Source: Rikenellaceae bacterium (GTDB lineage: Bacteria; Bacteroidota; Bacteroidia; Bacteroidales; UBA932). Taken from it: a DNA stretch of 20,043 nucleotides. Position numbers and translations under genes: made by a program. Where the stretch lies: NCBI GenBank assembly GCA_900769905.1, contig CAAGIL010000191.1:1-20043 (forward strand). The letters run 5' to 3'. The notes under the pieces are model-generated. The model had not been told where the DNA came from. It did not search any database and saw only the letters and a program-made list of their open reading frames with translations. Positions 6,176-14,793 of this stretch are shown in pieces. Positions within the stretch are counted from its first letter, which is position 1. Every line of letters starts with the position of its first letter.

Positions 6176-6772
6176 CTACTTCTTTTTGTTAGGGGCTATC
6201 ATCATTGTCATTCGCTTGCCCTCAAGGACAGGCATATTCTCGGCGTGGCCGAGTTCTTCAAGCTCTACCGCAAACCTGAGGAGTTGCTTCTCGCCCTGGT
6301 CCTTGAACATAATGGAACGTCCCCTGAAGAAGATGGACGCCTTTACCTTGGAGCCTTCCTGGAGGAATTCCTTGGCGTGCTTGAGCTTGAACTGGAAATC
6401 GTGCTCATCGGTATTCGGACCGAAGCGGATTTCCTTGATCACCACCTTGGAGGCGTTGGATTTCATCTCCTTCGCCTTCTTCTTGCGCTGGTAGAGGAAC
6501 TTTTCGTAATCGAGTATCTTACAAACTGGAGGATCGGCCTGGGCGCTGATTTCCACCAGATCCAGCTCGAGCTCGTCTGCCAGCTTCAATGCTTTCGCAA
6601 TCGGGTATACGCCAGGTTCAGGAATATTTTCCCCAACCAGACGCACCTGCTGGGCAGTAATCTGCTCGTTTATGTTCAACTCGTTCTCATCGCGCTTCTG
6701 CGCCTGACGAGGGTCCGGTCTGCGACCGGCCGGCTTGAAGCCCGAAGGCTTCGGTTTGTAAGGTAATGCGAT
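6176..6772 (-). CDS. infC: Translation initiation factor IF-3, probable AUC start
   Basis: IF-3 binds the 30S subunit and rejects wrong start codons. The N-domain core begins [20 protein letters not shown]; the C-domain carries [20 protein letters not shown] and FFRGRSIMF. No ATG precedes the core: the only in-frame options are a TTG at 6679, which cuts close to the conserved NINE, and an ATC at 6772. The ATC lies 8 nt after AGGAGG (6781-6786), ideal spacing, and gives 198 residues with a basic Pro-rich N-terminal extension ([18 protein letters not shown]). AUU or AUC starts allow IF-3 to limit its own synthesis (AUU in E. coli, AUC in Myxococcus dsg). The start choice is inferred from spacing and coding continuity. 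Confidence 0.93.
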   Translation of the reverse strand: MALPYKPKPSGFKPAGRRPDPRQAQKRDENELNINEQITAQQVRLVGENIPEPGVYPIAKALKLADELELDLVEISAQADPPVCKILDYEKFLYQRKKKAKEMKSNASKVVIKEIRFGPNTDEHDFQFKLKHAKEFLQEGSKVKASIFFRGRSIMFKDQGEKQLLRFAVELEELGHAENMPVLEGKRMTMMIAPNKKK

Positions 6773-6787
6773 AGTTTTATCCTCCTA
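6770..6787 (-). promoter_or_regulatory. Strong Shine-Dalgarno overlapping thrS stop, before AUC start of infC
   Basis: On the minus strand the TAG stop of thrS runs into AGGAGG (6781-6786), followed 8 nt later by the proposed ATC start (6770-6772). It is the only full AGGAGG noticed before a gene in this window. Bacteroidota ribosomes normally make little use of Shine-Dalgarno pairing, so its presence suggests special control of infC and coupling to thrS translation. Confidence 0.75.
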
Positions 6788-8575
6788 ATTTTTAAGTTCC
6801 TCAGCCTCAGCTGATTTTACATATTGAACAAACTGTTCGGCGGTCATTGATCCCTGATCGACGCCCTCTCTGCGGACGGAGACCGTGTTCTCGTTGACCT
6901 CTTTCTCCCCGACAATCGCAATGAGAGGCACCCTGAGAAGAGAAATCTCGCGGATTCTCTTGCCGAGCGTCTCGTTACGAGAGTCTACGGAGGCGCGAAT
7001 TTCGGAATTTTTCAGCAAATCACAAAGTTTTTCTGCATAATCAGCATATTTTTCACTGATTGGCAGGATTTTAACCTGTTCCGGAGAGAGCCAGACAGGC
7101 AGGTGACCTGCGGTGTGCTCGAGCACTACGGCGGTGAATCTCTCGATGGATCCGAAAGGTGCGCGGTGTATCATTACCGGCCTCTGCTTTGATCCGTCGG
7201 CATCCACATATTCGAGCTTGAAGCGCTCAGGAAGGTTGTAGTCCACCTGAATGGTACCGAGCTGCCACTGGCGCCCGATGGCATCCTTCACCATAAAGTC
7301 GAGCTTCGGACCGTAGAACGCGGCCTCGCCGAGCTCAACCACGGTCTTGAGTCCCTTCTTCTCGGCAGCATCGATGATGGCCTTCTCAGCCTTCTCCCAA
7401 TTCTCGTCTGTACCTATATATTTGGTGGTGTTGGCCGGGTCCCTGAGGGATACCTGAGCCATATAGTCGCTCATCTTCAAGGTCTTGAAGACATAGAGAA
7501 TGAGGTCAATCACCTTCTCGAACTCCTCCTGGAGCTGGTCCTGGCGGCAGAAGAGGTGGGCATCATCCTGGGTGAAACCGCGGACGCGGGTGAGTCCGTG
7601 GAGCTCGCCGCTCTGCTCATAACGGTACACGGTGCCGAACTCTGCGAAACGCAGAGGCAGGTCACGGTAGGAACGCGGAGAGCTGCGGAATATCTCGCAG
7701 TGATGAGGGCAGTTCATAGGCTTGAGCATATATTCCTCACCCTCCTGCGGGGTCTTGATGAGCTGGAAGGAATCCTTGCCGTATTTTGCAAGGTGTCCTG
7801 AAGTCTGGTAGAGTTCCTTGTTTCCGATGTGCGGAGTCACTACAGGCAGGTAGCCGAGTTCGCTCTGCTTCTTGCGGAGGAAGTTCTCGAGTATGTTGCG
7901 CATTACGGCACCGCGAGGCAGCCAGAGCGGAAGTCCGAGACCCACGCGGCTGGAGAAGGTGAAGAGTTCCATCTCCTTTCCGAGCTTGCGGTGGTCACGC
8001 TTCTTGGCTTCTTCGAGCATTGCGAGGTATTCGTCGAGCATGCTCTTCTTAGGGAAGGTCACGCCGTAGATACGGGTGAGCTGCTCCCTTTCCTGATCGC
8101 CCTTCCAGTATGCGCCGGCGATGGAGGTAAGCTTGATGGCCTTTATGTCGTCAACGTGCTTGATGTGCGGTCCGCGGCAGAGATCGGTGAAATTGCCGTT
8201 CTTGTAGAAGGAGATGGTGCCGTCCTCAAGGTCGGCAATAAGCTCGCACTTGTACTTGTCACCCTTCTCGGTGAAGTACTTGAGCGCATCATCCTTGGAC
8301 ACCTCGCTGCGTTCGAAGGATTCCTTTGAACGGGCAAGCTCCACCATCTTTTTCTCAATGTCCCTGAGGTCAGACTCCGAAATCTGGCGTCCTCCCAAAT
8401 CCACGTCATAGTAGAAACCCGTCTCAACGGCAGGTCCTACGCCGAACTTCACGCCCGGATAAAGGGCTTCGAGAGCCTCGGCCATAAGGTGGGCTGAAGA
8501 GTGCCAGAATATTTTTTTGGTTTCGGCATCGTCCCAAGGGCGAATCGTACCGTCTGTAATAGCAATCGTCAACAT
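6785..8575 (-). CDS. thrS: Threonyl-tRNA synthetase lacking the TGS domain
   Basis: Charges tRNA-Thr and edits Ser-tRNA-Thr. The editing site is intact: HSSAH (His25, His29) and CRGPH (Cys133, His137). So is the catalytic core: zinc ligands Cys289, His340 and His470, motif 2 around [20 protein letters not shown], motif 3 [11 protein letters not shown] and a C-terminal anticodon-binding domain. At 596 residues it is about 45 shorter than usual. The loss is in the N-terminal TGS (N1) domain: after [16 protein letters not shown] the sequence jumps straight to the editing domain. A promoter lies just upstream, so no missing N-terminus is hidden there. The ATG at 8575 is preferred over an in-frame TTG two codons earlier. 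Confidence 0.96.
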   Translation of the reverse strand: MLTIAITDGTIRPWDDAETKKIFWHSSAHLMAEALEALYPGVKFGVGPAVETGFYYDVDLGGRQISESDLRDIEKKMVELARSKESFERSEVSKDDALKYFTEKGDKYKCELIADLEDGTISFYKNGNFTDLCRGPHIKHVDDIKAIKLTSIAGAYWKGDQEREQLTRIYGVTFPKKSMLDEYLAMLEEAKKRDHRKLGKEMELFTFSSRVGLGLPLWLPRGAVMRNILENFLRKKQSELGYLPVVTPHIGNKELYQTSGHLAKYGKDSFQLIKTPQEGEEYMLKPMNCPHHCEIFRSSPRSYRDLPLRFAEFGTVYRYEQSGELHGLTRVRGFTQDDAHLFCRQDQLQEEFEKVIDLILYVFKTLKMSDYMAQVSLRDPANTTKYIGTDENWEKAEKAIIDAAEKKGLKTVVELGEAAFYGPKLDFMVKDAIGRQWQLGTIQVDYNLPERFKLEYVDADGSKQRPVMIHRAPFGSIERFTAVVLEHTAGHLPVWLSPEQVKILPISEKYADYAEKLCDLLKNSEIRASVDSRNETLGKRIREISLLRVPLIAIVGEKEVNENTVSVRREGVDQGSMTAEQFVQYVKSAEAEELKN

Positions 8576-8595
8576 AATCAATTCATTTAAGCCTA

Positions 8596-8624
8596 CAAAG
8601 ATAGGAATAATTTTGCATTTACAA
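8596..8624 (-). promoter_or_regulatory. Promoter of thrS-infC-rpmI-rplT-lepB
   Basis: On the minus strand TATCTTTG (8596-8603) is a perfect TAnnTTTG -7 box, 20 nt before the thrS ATG. TTG at 8622-8624, 18 nt upstream, can serve as -33. The implied leader is only about 13-15 nt, leaving no room for a T-box or similar leader control. Confidence 0.65.
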
Positions 8625-8625
8625 C

Positions 8626-9576
8626 TCAGATTTCTTCGCGGATATTGTACTGATTCCTGTCTCCGGAAGAACGGGCAATCATCTCACCTATGAATCCTGC
8701 AAGGAAAAGCATCACTCCGAGCACTACGGCGAGCAGGGCAAGGTAGAAGAGAGGCTGGTCGGTAACCGGGCGGTACTTCAGGCCGTTGGACTGGTTCACC
8801 AGCTTGGCGACAATGATCCAGACGGTGCTGACAAAGCCCACCAGGAACATAAAGAGTCCGCTGTAGCCGAAGAAGTGCATAGGCTTCTTGCCGAAGGTGC
8901 TCAGGAACCAGAGCGACTGGAGGTCCAGGAAACCGTTCACGAAACGGTCCATCCCGAACTTGCTCTTGCCGTACTTGCGCTTTTCGTGGTGCACCGGCTT
9001 CTCCCCGATTTTGGTGAAACCGGCATTCTTCGCGAGGTACGGGATATACCTGTGCATCTCGCCGTACACCTCTATGCTCTTGACCACCTCCTTGCGGTAA
9101 GCCTTGAGCCCGCAGTTCATATCGTGGAGCCTGATTCCTGTGATGCGGCGCGCAGTGGCATTGTACAGCTTCGACGGCAGATTCTTGGTCAGGGCATTGT
9201 CCTTGCGGTGCTGCTTCCAGCCCGAAACCAGGTCATACCCGTCATTGACTACCATTGAGTACATCTCCGGAATCTCCTCCGGAGCATCCTGCAGGTCGGC
9301 ATCCATAGTGAAGACCACTTCCCCTTCGGCCTTTTTGAAGCCGCAGTAGAGGGCGGCGGACTTGCCGTAGTTCCTCCTGAAGCAGATTCCGTGTATGTTC
9401 TTGTCCTCCTCCGCCAGGCTGCACACGGTGTCCCAGGAGCCGTCGGTGCTGCCGTCGTCAACTATGATGATTTCATAGCTGAAGGAGCCGGCAGTCATCA
9501 CCGCGCGGATGCGGGAACAGAGCTCAGGCAGGGATTCCCTCTCGTTGAAGGAAGGTACTACGACAGATATATCCAT
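8626..9576 (-). CDS. GT2 glycosyltransferase, polyprenyl-phosphate sugar synthase type
   Basis: A 316-residue GT-A glycosyltransferase of family 2. The N-terminus [27 protein letters not shown] (40-47) and the DxD metal site MDADLQDAP (Asp92, Asp94) are all present. The C-terminus adds two membrane helices at about 234-260 and 275-300. This layout matches DPM1/ArnC/GtrB-like enzymes that transfer a sugar from a nucleotide donor to undecaprenyl phosphate for envelope glycan building; the sugar cannot be told. The ATG at 9576 is chosen because upstream in-frame codons run into the preceding gene and the GT-A fold starts here. It follows the DUF4199 gene by 1 nt. This pairing is common in Bacteroidota. 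Confidence 0.92.
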   Translation of the reverse strand: MDISVVVPSFNERESLPELCSRIRAVMTAGSFSYEIIIVDDGSTDGSWDTVCSLAEEDKNIHGICFRRNYGKSAALYCGFKKAEGEVVFTMDADLQDAPEEIPEMYSMVVNDGYDLVSGWKQHRKDNALTKNLPSKLYNATARRITGIRLHDMNCGLKAYRKEVVKSIEVYGEMHRYIPYLAKNAGFTKIGEKPVHHEKRKYGKSKFGMDRFVNGFLDLQSLWFLSTFGKKPMHFFGYSGLFMFLVGFVSTVWIIVAKLVNQSNGLKYRPVTDQPLFYLALLAVVLGVMLFLAGFIGEMIARSSGDRNQYNIREEI

Positions 9577-9577
9577 A

Positions 9578-10117
9578 CTATTCGTTGAAAGGGTTGGATG
9601 ATTTTGACCTTCCGGAGCAGAACGCCGAAACAATCACTCCGAACAGGGTGCAGTATATCAGGTTGGTGAAGAACATCAAAGTAGGCATCTTAGGAGCCAT
9701 ATTCTCAATTTCTTCAATCATTTCCGAGGTGAACTGAGGCATGGTCTTGTACACTTCCATTACCTGGTCTATCATATCCGGAGCCAGGTAGAGGGTATAA
9801 GCCATATAGAAGGCCGAATATATGAGAGCCGAAAGGAATGCCACCAGGCAGCCGAAGGAGAAAGCAGAAGGTCTGCGCTCCCCTTCCCCGAGCGGCCGGG
9901 AGTCATATCGCGTGATGAAGAGCTTCATCAGATAGATGCAGCCGAACAGCTTTGCGACCCACAGCAGGGCCTTGAGGACAGACATAAGTATGAGGACAAA
10001 GCCCTCCCCGCTCACCAGGCTCATAAGAAAAGTGATTGCGAGGTATGCCACGGACACCCCACCAAGCACCAGTCCGGCCTTTGCGGCCCGGTTCCAGAAT
10101 GTATTCCTTTCGCTCAT
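9578..10117 (-). CDS. DUF4199 family integral membrane protein
   Basis: A 179-residue protein with four likely membrane helices (about 14-34, 40-66, 85-111 and 146-167), a charged loop after the second and a soluble segment between the third and fourth (TMPQFTSEMIEEIENMAPKM). Pattern and length match the DUF4199 family, typically encoded just before a DPM1-like glycosyltransferase in Bacteroidota, as here. The function is unknown; partnership with the glycosyltransferase is suggested by the 1-nt gap. A -7 promoter box lies 23 nt upstream of its ATG. Confidence 0.8.
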   Translation of the reverse strand: MSERNTFWNRAAKAGLVLGGVSVAYLAITFLMSLVSGEGFVLILMSVLKALLWVAKLFGCIYLMKLFITRYDSRPLGEGERRPSAFSFGCLVAFLSALIYSAFYMAYTLYLAPDMIDQVMEVYKTMPQFTSEMIEEIENMAPKMPTLMFFTNLIYCTLFGVIVSAFCSGRSKSSNPFNE

Positions 10118-10139
10118 AAATTATCTTTTTACGAATCTG

Positions 10140-10147
10140 CAAATATA
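10140..10147 (-). promoter_or_regulatory. -7 box before DUF4199-GT2
   Basis: On the minus strand this reads TATATTTG, an exact TAnnTTTG match, followed by CAGATT and 22 nt from the DUF4199 start. No -33 TTTG stands at 19 nt; the upstream side is already the 3' end of the tricorn gene. No hairpin terminator is seen in this 39-nt gap, so read-through from upstream is also possible. Confidence 0.55.
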
Positions 10148-10156
10148 CTAATTAAT

Positions 10157-13100
10157 TCAGTTCTTTACCGGTGCGGCAGGAGTATCAGGAAGCGGCTTCC
10201 AGCCCTTGAGCTCTTCCAGAAGCACCTCAACCGCCTTTTCCAGCTGGGCATCCTTTCCGATATAGTCATCGAAAGGATTGATATCTACAACGATATCCGG
10301 ATCCACTCCGTGGCCTTCGATAATCCATTCACCCTCAGTGGAATATGAGGTAAAGAAAGGAGTGCGCATATCCTGTCCGTCCACGAATTCCTTGGAGCCG
10401 GAGATGCCCACGATGCCGCCCCAGGAGCGGGTTCCTATGAGTTTTCCGAGTCCGAGCTTGCGGAAGCTGTAAGGGAAGAGGTCGCCGTCGGATGATGAGT
10501 ATTTGTCGATGAGGCAGACCTTAGGGCCATAGAAGGCCTCGTTAGGCACAGGCTCGTTGGCTCCGTTGCGGTACATGCTGATCCTGTAAACTTCGCGCTG
10601 GAGTCTTTCCAGAATCATAGGAGACACGTTTCCGCCTCCGTTCATACGGTCATCTATGATCAGAGCCTCACGGTCAAGCTGGTTGTAGTACATCTTGGAG
10701 AACATCACCAGACCTTCGGCGCTCATATCCGGGATATGGATGTAGCCTATCCTTCCGCCGGAAAGCTTGTCCACAATCTCCATATTCCTCTTCACCCATT
10801 CCTGATATGCGAGCTGGGATTCGTCGGCAATAGGCTTCACATACACGGTGCGGGCGTTCTTTCCGTCGGCCTTGGCAGAGATTTTGAGGGCCACGGTCTT
10901 GTCGGCCTTTCCGACCAGGGCTTCGGTGACATCCTTGAGGGAAGAGGCCGGCCGTCCCGCAACTTCCACGATATATTCGCCCACCCTGGCATTCACGCCC
11001 GGTTCGAGCAGAGGGGAACGAAGGTCCTTGTCCCAGATGGCTGCAGGGAAGATTTTCTCGATGCGGAAGGCACCGCTCGCGGCATCCTTGCTGAAATTGG
11101 CTCCGAGGAGTCCGGTCGTCACGCGCGGCACGGCAGGACTTTCGCCAGAGGTGATGTAAGCGTGGCCCACATTGAGTTCGCCCAGCATCTCGCCTATGAG
11201 ATAGGTGAGGTCGTCCCTGTGGTTGACATAAGGCAGCATCTGGGCATATTTCTCATACACGTGGTCCCAATCGGCTCCGTGCATATTTTCCACATAGAAA
11301 CCGTCCCTGGTGATGCGCCAGCTCTCGTCGAACATCTGCTTCCACTCAGCCTTGTGGTCGATGACCATATCGATCTCATCCACCGGCACGGCATCCTTTC
11401 CGGCAGGTGCGCCGAATGCGCTGACCTTGTATGAGCCGCCGTCGCGCACGAGCACCTTGCTCAGGTCCGCAGTCCAGGCCATAGGACGGGCCATAGGGCT
11501 CTTCTCGCTCTTGAGGGTCTTGAGGTCAAGCACCTTGGTTCCTTCGCGGCCATTGTAGTAGAGCTTTCCGTCCTTCTCTGCAATCGGCTGGGCAAAGCTC
11601 TCATTTACAGGAATTTCAGTGATGCGCAAAGCTATTCCGTCAAGGTCCACCTTCATTGCCGGAGCGGCCGCAGGGGCCTTGTCGGAAGGCTTGGACGCAC
11701 CCTTCTTGCCGCCCTTGGACTCAGGCTTTTCGGCAGGGGCAGCCTCAACAACAGAGGCCTCGTCGGACTTCAGTGCCATAGGGTTGGCAGTGTCGGCAGC
11801 CAGAGGGACTAGATACATCCTGGAACTTACATTCATCGAAGCATTCCACTCCACCTGGGAATATGAAGGGTTGAAATCAACCCTGGAGGTGAAGAAAAGG
11901 TATTTGCCGTCGCTTGAGAATACAGGCGAGGAGGCGTCGTACCAACGGTCAGTGAGCTGCCAGCTCTTGCCGGCTTTCACATCGTAGAGGAAGATGGCGC
12001 TGATCTTGTTGGCAAGTTCGGTGCTGTAAGCCGCCCAACTGCCGTCAGCGGAGAGGGTGAAGGAGGAAATCCTGCCCCTTTCGCCCTTGAGTATGCAGTC
12101 CAGCTTGCCGCTGTCGGCATCCAGGGAATAGAGTTCGCGGGCATCGGTGTTGAAATAGAGGGTTTTGCTGTCCGGAGCCCACTGCAGGTTGGAAGGGTAG
12201 CCGTTGCTGAAGGAGGTGAGGCATTTCTCGGAGCTCATATCCGGGGCAGCCACATATACCTGATATTCACCGCTCTTGTCGGAGAGCCAGGCAATGCGCT
12301 TGCCGTCCGGGCTCCACACAGCACTCCTCTCGTGGGACTCAGGCGATGCGCTGAGGTGGTAAACAGGGCCATGGGATGCAGGGAGGGAGAAGATGTCTCC
12401 GCGCACCACCATAAGCACGCGCTTCCCGTCAGGGGAGAGGTCCACGCTGGAAACCCTCTGGCTGCCGAGGCCGGAGCGGTACTCGCTGCGCGAATAGACA
12501 TTGTCGTCCTCAAGGTAGATGCTGAGCTTTTCAGCCTTTCCGCCCTTGCGCGCATCGTACTTGTATATGTATCCGCCGTTCTCGAACACTATCCAGTCCT
12601 GGGAGCAGGACGGGAACTTGCAGTCGTATTCCGTGAAATCGGTCACCTTCTCGGTCTTTCCGTCAAGAGTGTTGTAAACGAAAAGATTCATTGTCCTGTC
12701 GCGATCGGAGAGGTAGTAAATCTTGTCTCCCACCCACATAGGGAAGATGTCCTGGGCATCGTTGTCGGTGATTTTCCTGAGTTCGTTGGTGCCCACGGTA
12801 TTGATCCATATATCGTCGGCCTGACCGCCCCTGTAATACTTCCAGGTGCGGAACTCACGGAACATCCTGTTCATCGCGAGCTGCTTTCCGTCCGGGGAGA
12901 ACGAGCAGAATCCGCCCTCTGAGGTCGGGATTATCTCCGGCACTCCTCCCTCGGCATCCACGAGGCACAAACGGCCGCGCAGGCCACTGAAATTGTATTG
13001 TTTGCTCCTGTAAACAATTTTGTTACCATCCGGAGTCCAGCCCATAACAATATTGTTGGGGCCCATACGCTCGCCCATCTGGTCCCTTGAGACAAGGGCG

Positions 13101-13417
13101 GAATAGGTGACGCGCACCGGTTCTCCACCCTCAAGCGGCATAGTGTAAACTTCCGTATTGCCGTCATACTGGGCGGTGAAGGCTACGGTTTTTCCGTCCG
13201 GTGAGATTTTCGGAAAACTTTCGTATCCGACGTGGGATGTCAGCTTCACGGCCTTTCCGCCGTTGATGCCTACGCTGTAGAGGTTGCCGGCATAGCTGAA
13301 AACGATTTTGTCTCCGCCCACGGTAGGGAAACGGAGCAGACGGGCTTCTTCAGGAGCCCCGAAGGCTTTGAGCGACACTGCCGCCACGAAAGCCATAGCC
13401 AACAATAACTTCTTCAT
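10157..13417 (-). CDS. Tricorn-type S41 protease, exported
   Basis: A 1086-residue tricorn protease homologue. The signal peptide MKKLLLAMAFVAAVSLKAFG is followed by TolB-like beta-propeller repeats (many SPDGKxxxF units, residues ~40-530), a low-complexity Ala/Lys/Pro linker (~570-600), the core helical part with MHGADWDHVY (the His of tricorn H746 type), a PDZ domain, and the S41 catalytic part with DRMNGGGN and SSSDGDLFPY (nucleophile Ser976). Such proteases degrade peptides; in Bacteroidota they are periplasmic or secreted, unlike cytosolic archaeal tricorn. The ATG at 13417 is chosen over an in-frame TTG two codons earlier because it begins the signal peptide. It follows lpdA by 10 nt. 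Confidence 0.93.
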   Translation of the reverse strand: MKKLLLAMAFVAAVSLKAFGAPEEARLLRFPTVGGDKIVFSYAGNLYSVGINGGKAVKLTSHVGYESFPKISPDGKTVAFTAQYDGNTEVYTMPLEGGEPVRVTYSALVSRDQMGERMGPNNIVMGWTPDGNKIVYRSKQYNFSGLRGRLCLVDAEGGVPEIIPTSEGGFCSFSPDGKQLAMNRMFREFRTWKYYRGGQADDIWINTVGTNELRKITDNDAQDIFPMWVGDKIYYLSDRDRTMNLFVYNTLDGKTEKVTDFTEYDCKFPSCSQDWIVFENGGYIYKYDARKGGKAEKLSIYLEDDNVYSRSEYRSGLGSQRVSSVDLSPDGKRVLMVVRGDIFSLPASHGPVYHLSASPESHERSAVWSPDGKRIAWLSDKSGEYQVYVAAPDMSSEKCLTSFSNGYPSNLQWAPDSKTLYFNTDARELYSLDADSGKLDCILKGERGRISSFTLSADGSWAAYSTELANKISAIFLYDVKAGKSWQLTDRWYDASSPVFSSDGKYLFFTSRVDFNPSYSQVEWNASMNVSSRMYLVPLAADTANPMALKSDEASVVEAAPAEKPESKGGKKGASKPSDKAPAAAPAMKVDLDGIALRITEIPVNESFAQPIAEKDGKLYYNGREGTKVLDLKTLKSEKSPMARPMAWTADLSKVLVRDGGSYKVSAFGAPAGKDAVPVDEIDMVIDHKAEWKQMFDESWRITRDGFYVENMHGADWDHVYEKYAQMLPYVNHRDDLTYLIGEMLGELNVGHAYITSGESPAVPRVTTGLLGANFSKDAASGAFRIEKIFPAAIWDKDLRSPLLEPGVNARVGEYIVEVAGRPASSLKDVTEALVGKADKTVALKISAKADGKNARTVYVKPIADESQLAYQEWVKRNMEIVDKLSGGRIGYIHIPDMSAEGLVMFSKMYYNQLDREALIIDDRMNGGGNVSPMILERLQREVYRISMYRNGANEPVPNEAFYGPKVCLIDKYSSSDGDLFPYSFRKLGLGKLIGTRSWGGIVGISGSKEFVDGQDMRTPFFTSYSTEGEWIIEGHGVDPDIVVDINPFDDYIGKDAQLEKAVEVLLEELKGWKPLPDTPAAPVKN

Positions 13418-13427
13418 ATTCAATGCA

Positions 13428-14780
13428 CTAAAAGGTAAAAGCCGTTTCTTTGAGTATTTCCGATACGGTAGGATGAGGGAAGACGGTCTTCTGAAGATCC
13501 TCCACGCTCAGGGAATTTTGGATTGCTATGCAGGCGCTCTGGATAATCTCGGAGCAAGGGTTGCCCAGCATATGCACGCCAAGCACCTTCCCGCTTTCGC
13601 TGTCCGCAATGATCTTGCAGAGTCCGTTCTCCCTTTCGTTCTCGGCTACAAAGCGGCCGGAATAGGTCATAGGGAGTTTCTTTATGGTGCACCCGCCGCG
13701 CCGGATGGCCTCTTCTTCCGTGAGCCCGACTCCGGCGACCTCAGGATTGGTGTAAACTATGCCAGGAATGGCATTGTAGCTCATTGCATCGTCCTTGCCG
13801 AGTATGGTATTCACTGCCACCTCTCCCTCGCGGGATGCCGTATGCGCCAGCATTGAGAAGCCGGTCACGTCGCCGGCGGCGTAAACTCCCGGCACATTGG
13901 TGCGCATCCGGGCATCTACCTTGATTCCACGCTCCGTCTCAACTCCCAGATTCTCAAGGCCATAGCCTTTGAGCACCGCGCGTCTTCCCACGCTTACGAG
14001 TATCTTCTCGCCCTCGGCGCTGCACTCCTCCCCTTCCGGGCTGAGATAGAGCACACGGCCGCCGTCCACGGCAGTGACCTTGCATCCGAGCTTGAACTCT
14101 ATGCCCTTCTTTGCATAGGACTTGAGCAGCATATCGCTGATTTCAGCGTCCATAGGTCCGAGAATCTTCGGCATCATCTCAATCACGGTGACCCTGGTGC
14201 CGAGAGCATTGAAGAAGGATGAGAACTCCATTCCTATGACTCCGCCACCTATTATAACCAGGCTCTCCGGACGCTGCTCGAGTTCCAGTATTTCCCTGTT
14301 GGTCAGGATTTTGTCTCCTGCCTCGCTGAGTCCTGGGATAGGAGGCACGACGGCCTCAGAACCGGTGCAAATCAAGAGATTGCGGCTCAGGACCACTTCC
14401 TCGCCCGACTGGATTTCGAAGCCCTCAGCGCCACGCCCCCGGATGAAGGCTTCCGCGTTGCGGACTTCCACTCCGTAGGCCTTCATCGCAGCCTTTACTC
14501 CTGCGACAAGTTTCTTGACCACCTTGTTCTTGCGCGCCATAATTGCCTCAAAATCAGCGGATGCCTCAGTTACATTGACTCCGTATTTGTCGCCGTGGAG
14601 GGCATAATTGTAGAGTTTGGCGCTGTAGAGCAGGGTCTTGGTCGGGATGCAGCCCTCATTCAGGCACACTCCGCCAAGCGACTTCTTCTCAAAAAGCACC
14701 ACGCTGAGTCCGGCAGCACCGGCCCTTTCAGCTGCGACGTATCCCCCGGGACCGCCTCCGATTATTGCAAGATCGTACAT
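13428..14780 (-). CDS. lpdA: Dihydrolipoyl dehydrogenase (E3)
   Basis: FAD flavoenzyme that reoxidises lipoamide of 2-oxoacid dehydrogenases, branched-chain dehydrogenase or the glycine cleavage system. The FAD-binding GGGPGGYVAAERA (8-20), redox Cys39-x4-Cys44 in GGVCLNEGCIPTK, NAD-binding IIGGGVIGMEF, and the active-site His436/Glu441 in FPHPTVSE are all present in 450 residues, full length. No E1/E2 or gcv gene is next to it, so the complex it serves is unknown. It lies 13 nt after the GH20-like gene and 10 nt before the tricorn gene; cotranscription with exported proteins is odd for a cytosolic enzyme. Confidence 0.96.
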   Translation of the reverse strand: MYDLAIIGGGPGGYVAAERAGAAGLSVVLFEKKSLGGVCLNEGCIPTKTLLYSAKLYNYALHGDKYGVNVTEASADFEAIMARKNKVVKKLVAGVKAAMKAYGVEVRNAEAFIRGRGAEGFEIQSGEEVVLSRNLLICTGSEAVVPPIPGLSEAGDKILTNREILELEQRPESLVIIGGGVIGMEFSSFFNALGTRVTVIEMMPKILGPMDAEISDMLLKSYAKKGIEFKLGCKVTAVDGGRVLYLSPEGEECSAEGEKILVSVGRRAVLKGYGLENLGVETERGIKVDARMRTNVPGVYAAGDVTGFSMLAHTASREGEVAVNTILGKDDAMSYNAIPGIVYTNPEVAGVGLTEEEAIRRGGCTIKKLPMTYSGRFVAENERENGLCKIIADSESGKVLGVHMLGNPCSEIIQSACIAIQNSLSVEDLQKTVFPHPTVSEILKETAFTF

Positions 14781-14793
14781 TTATAATACCTTT

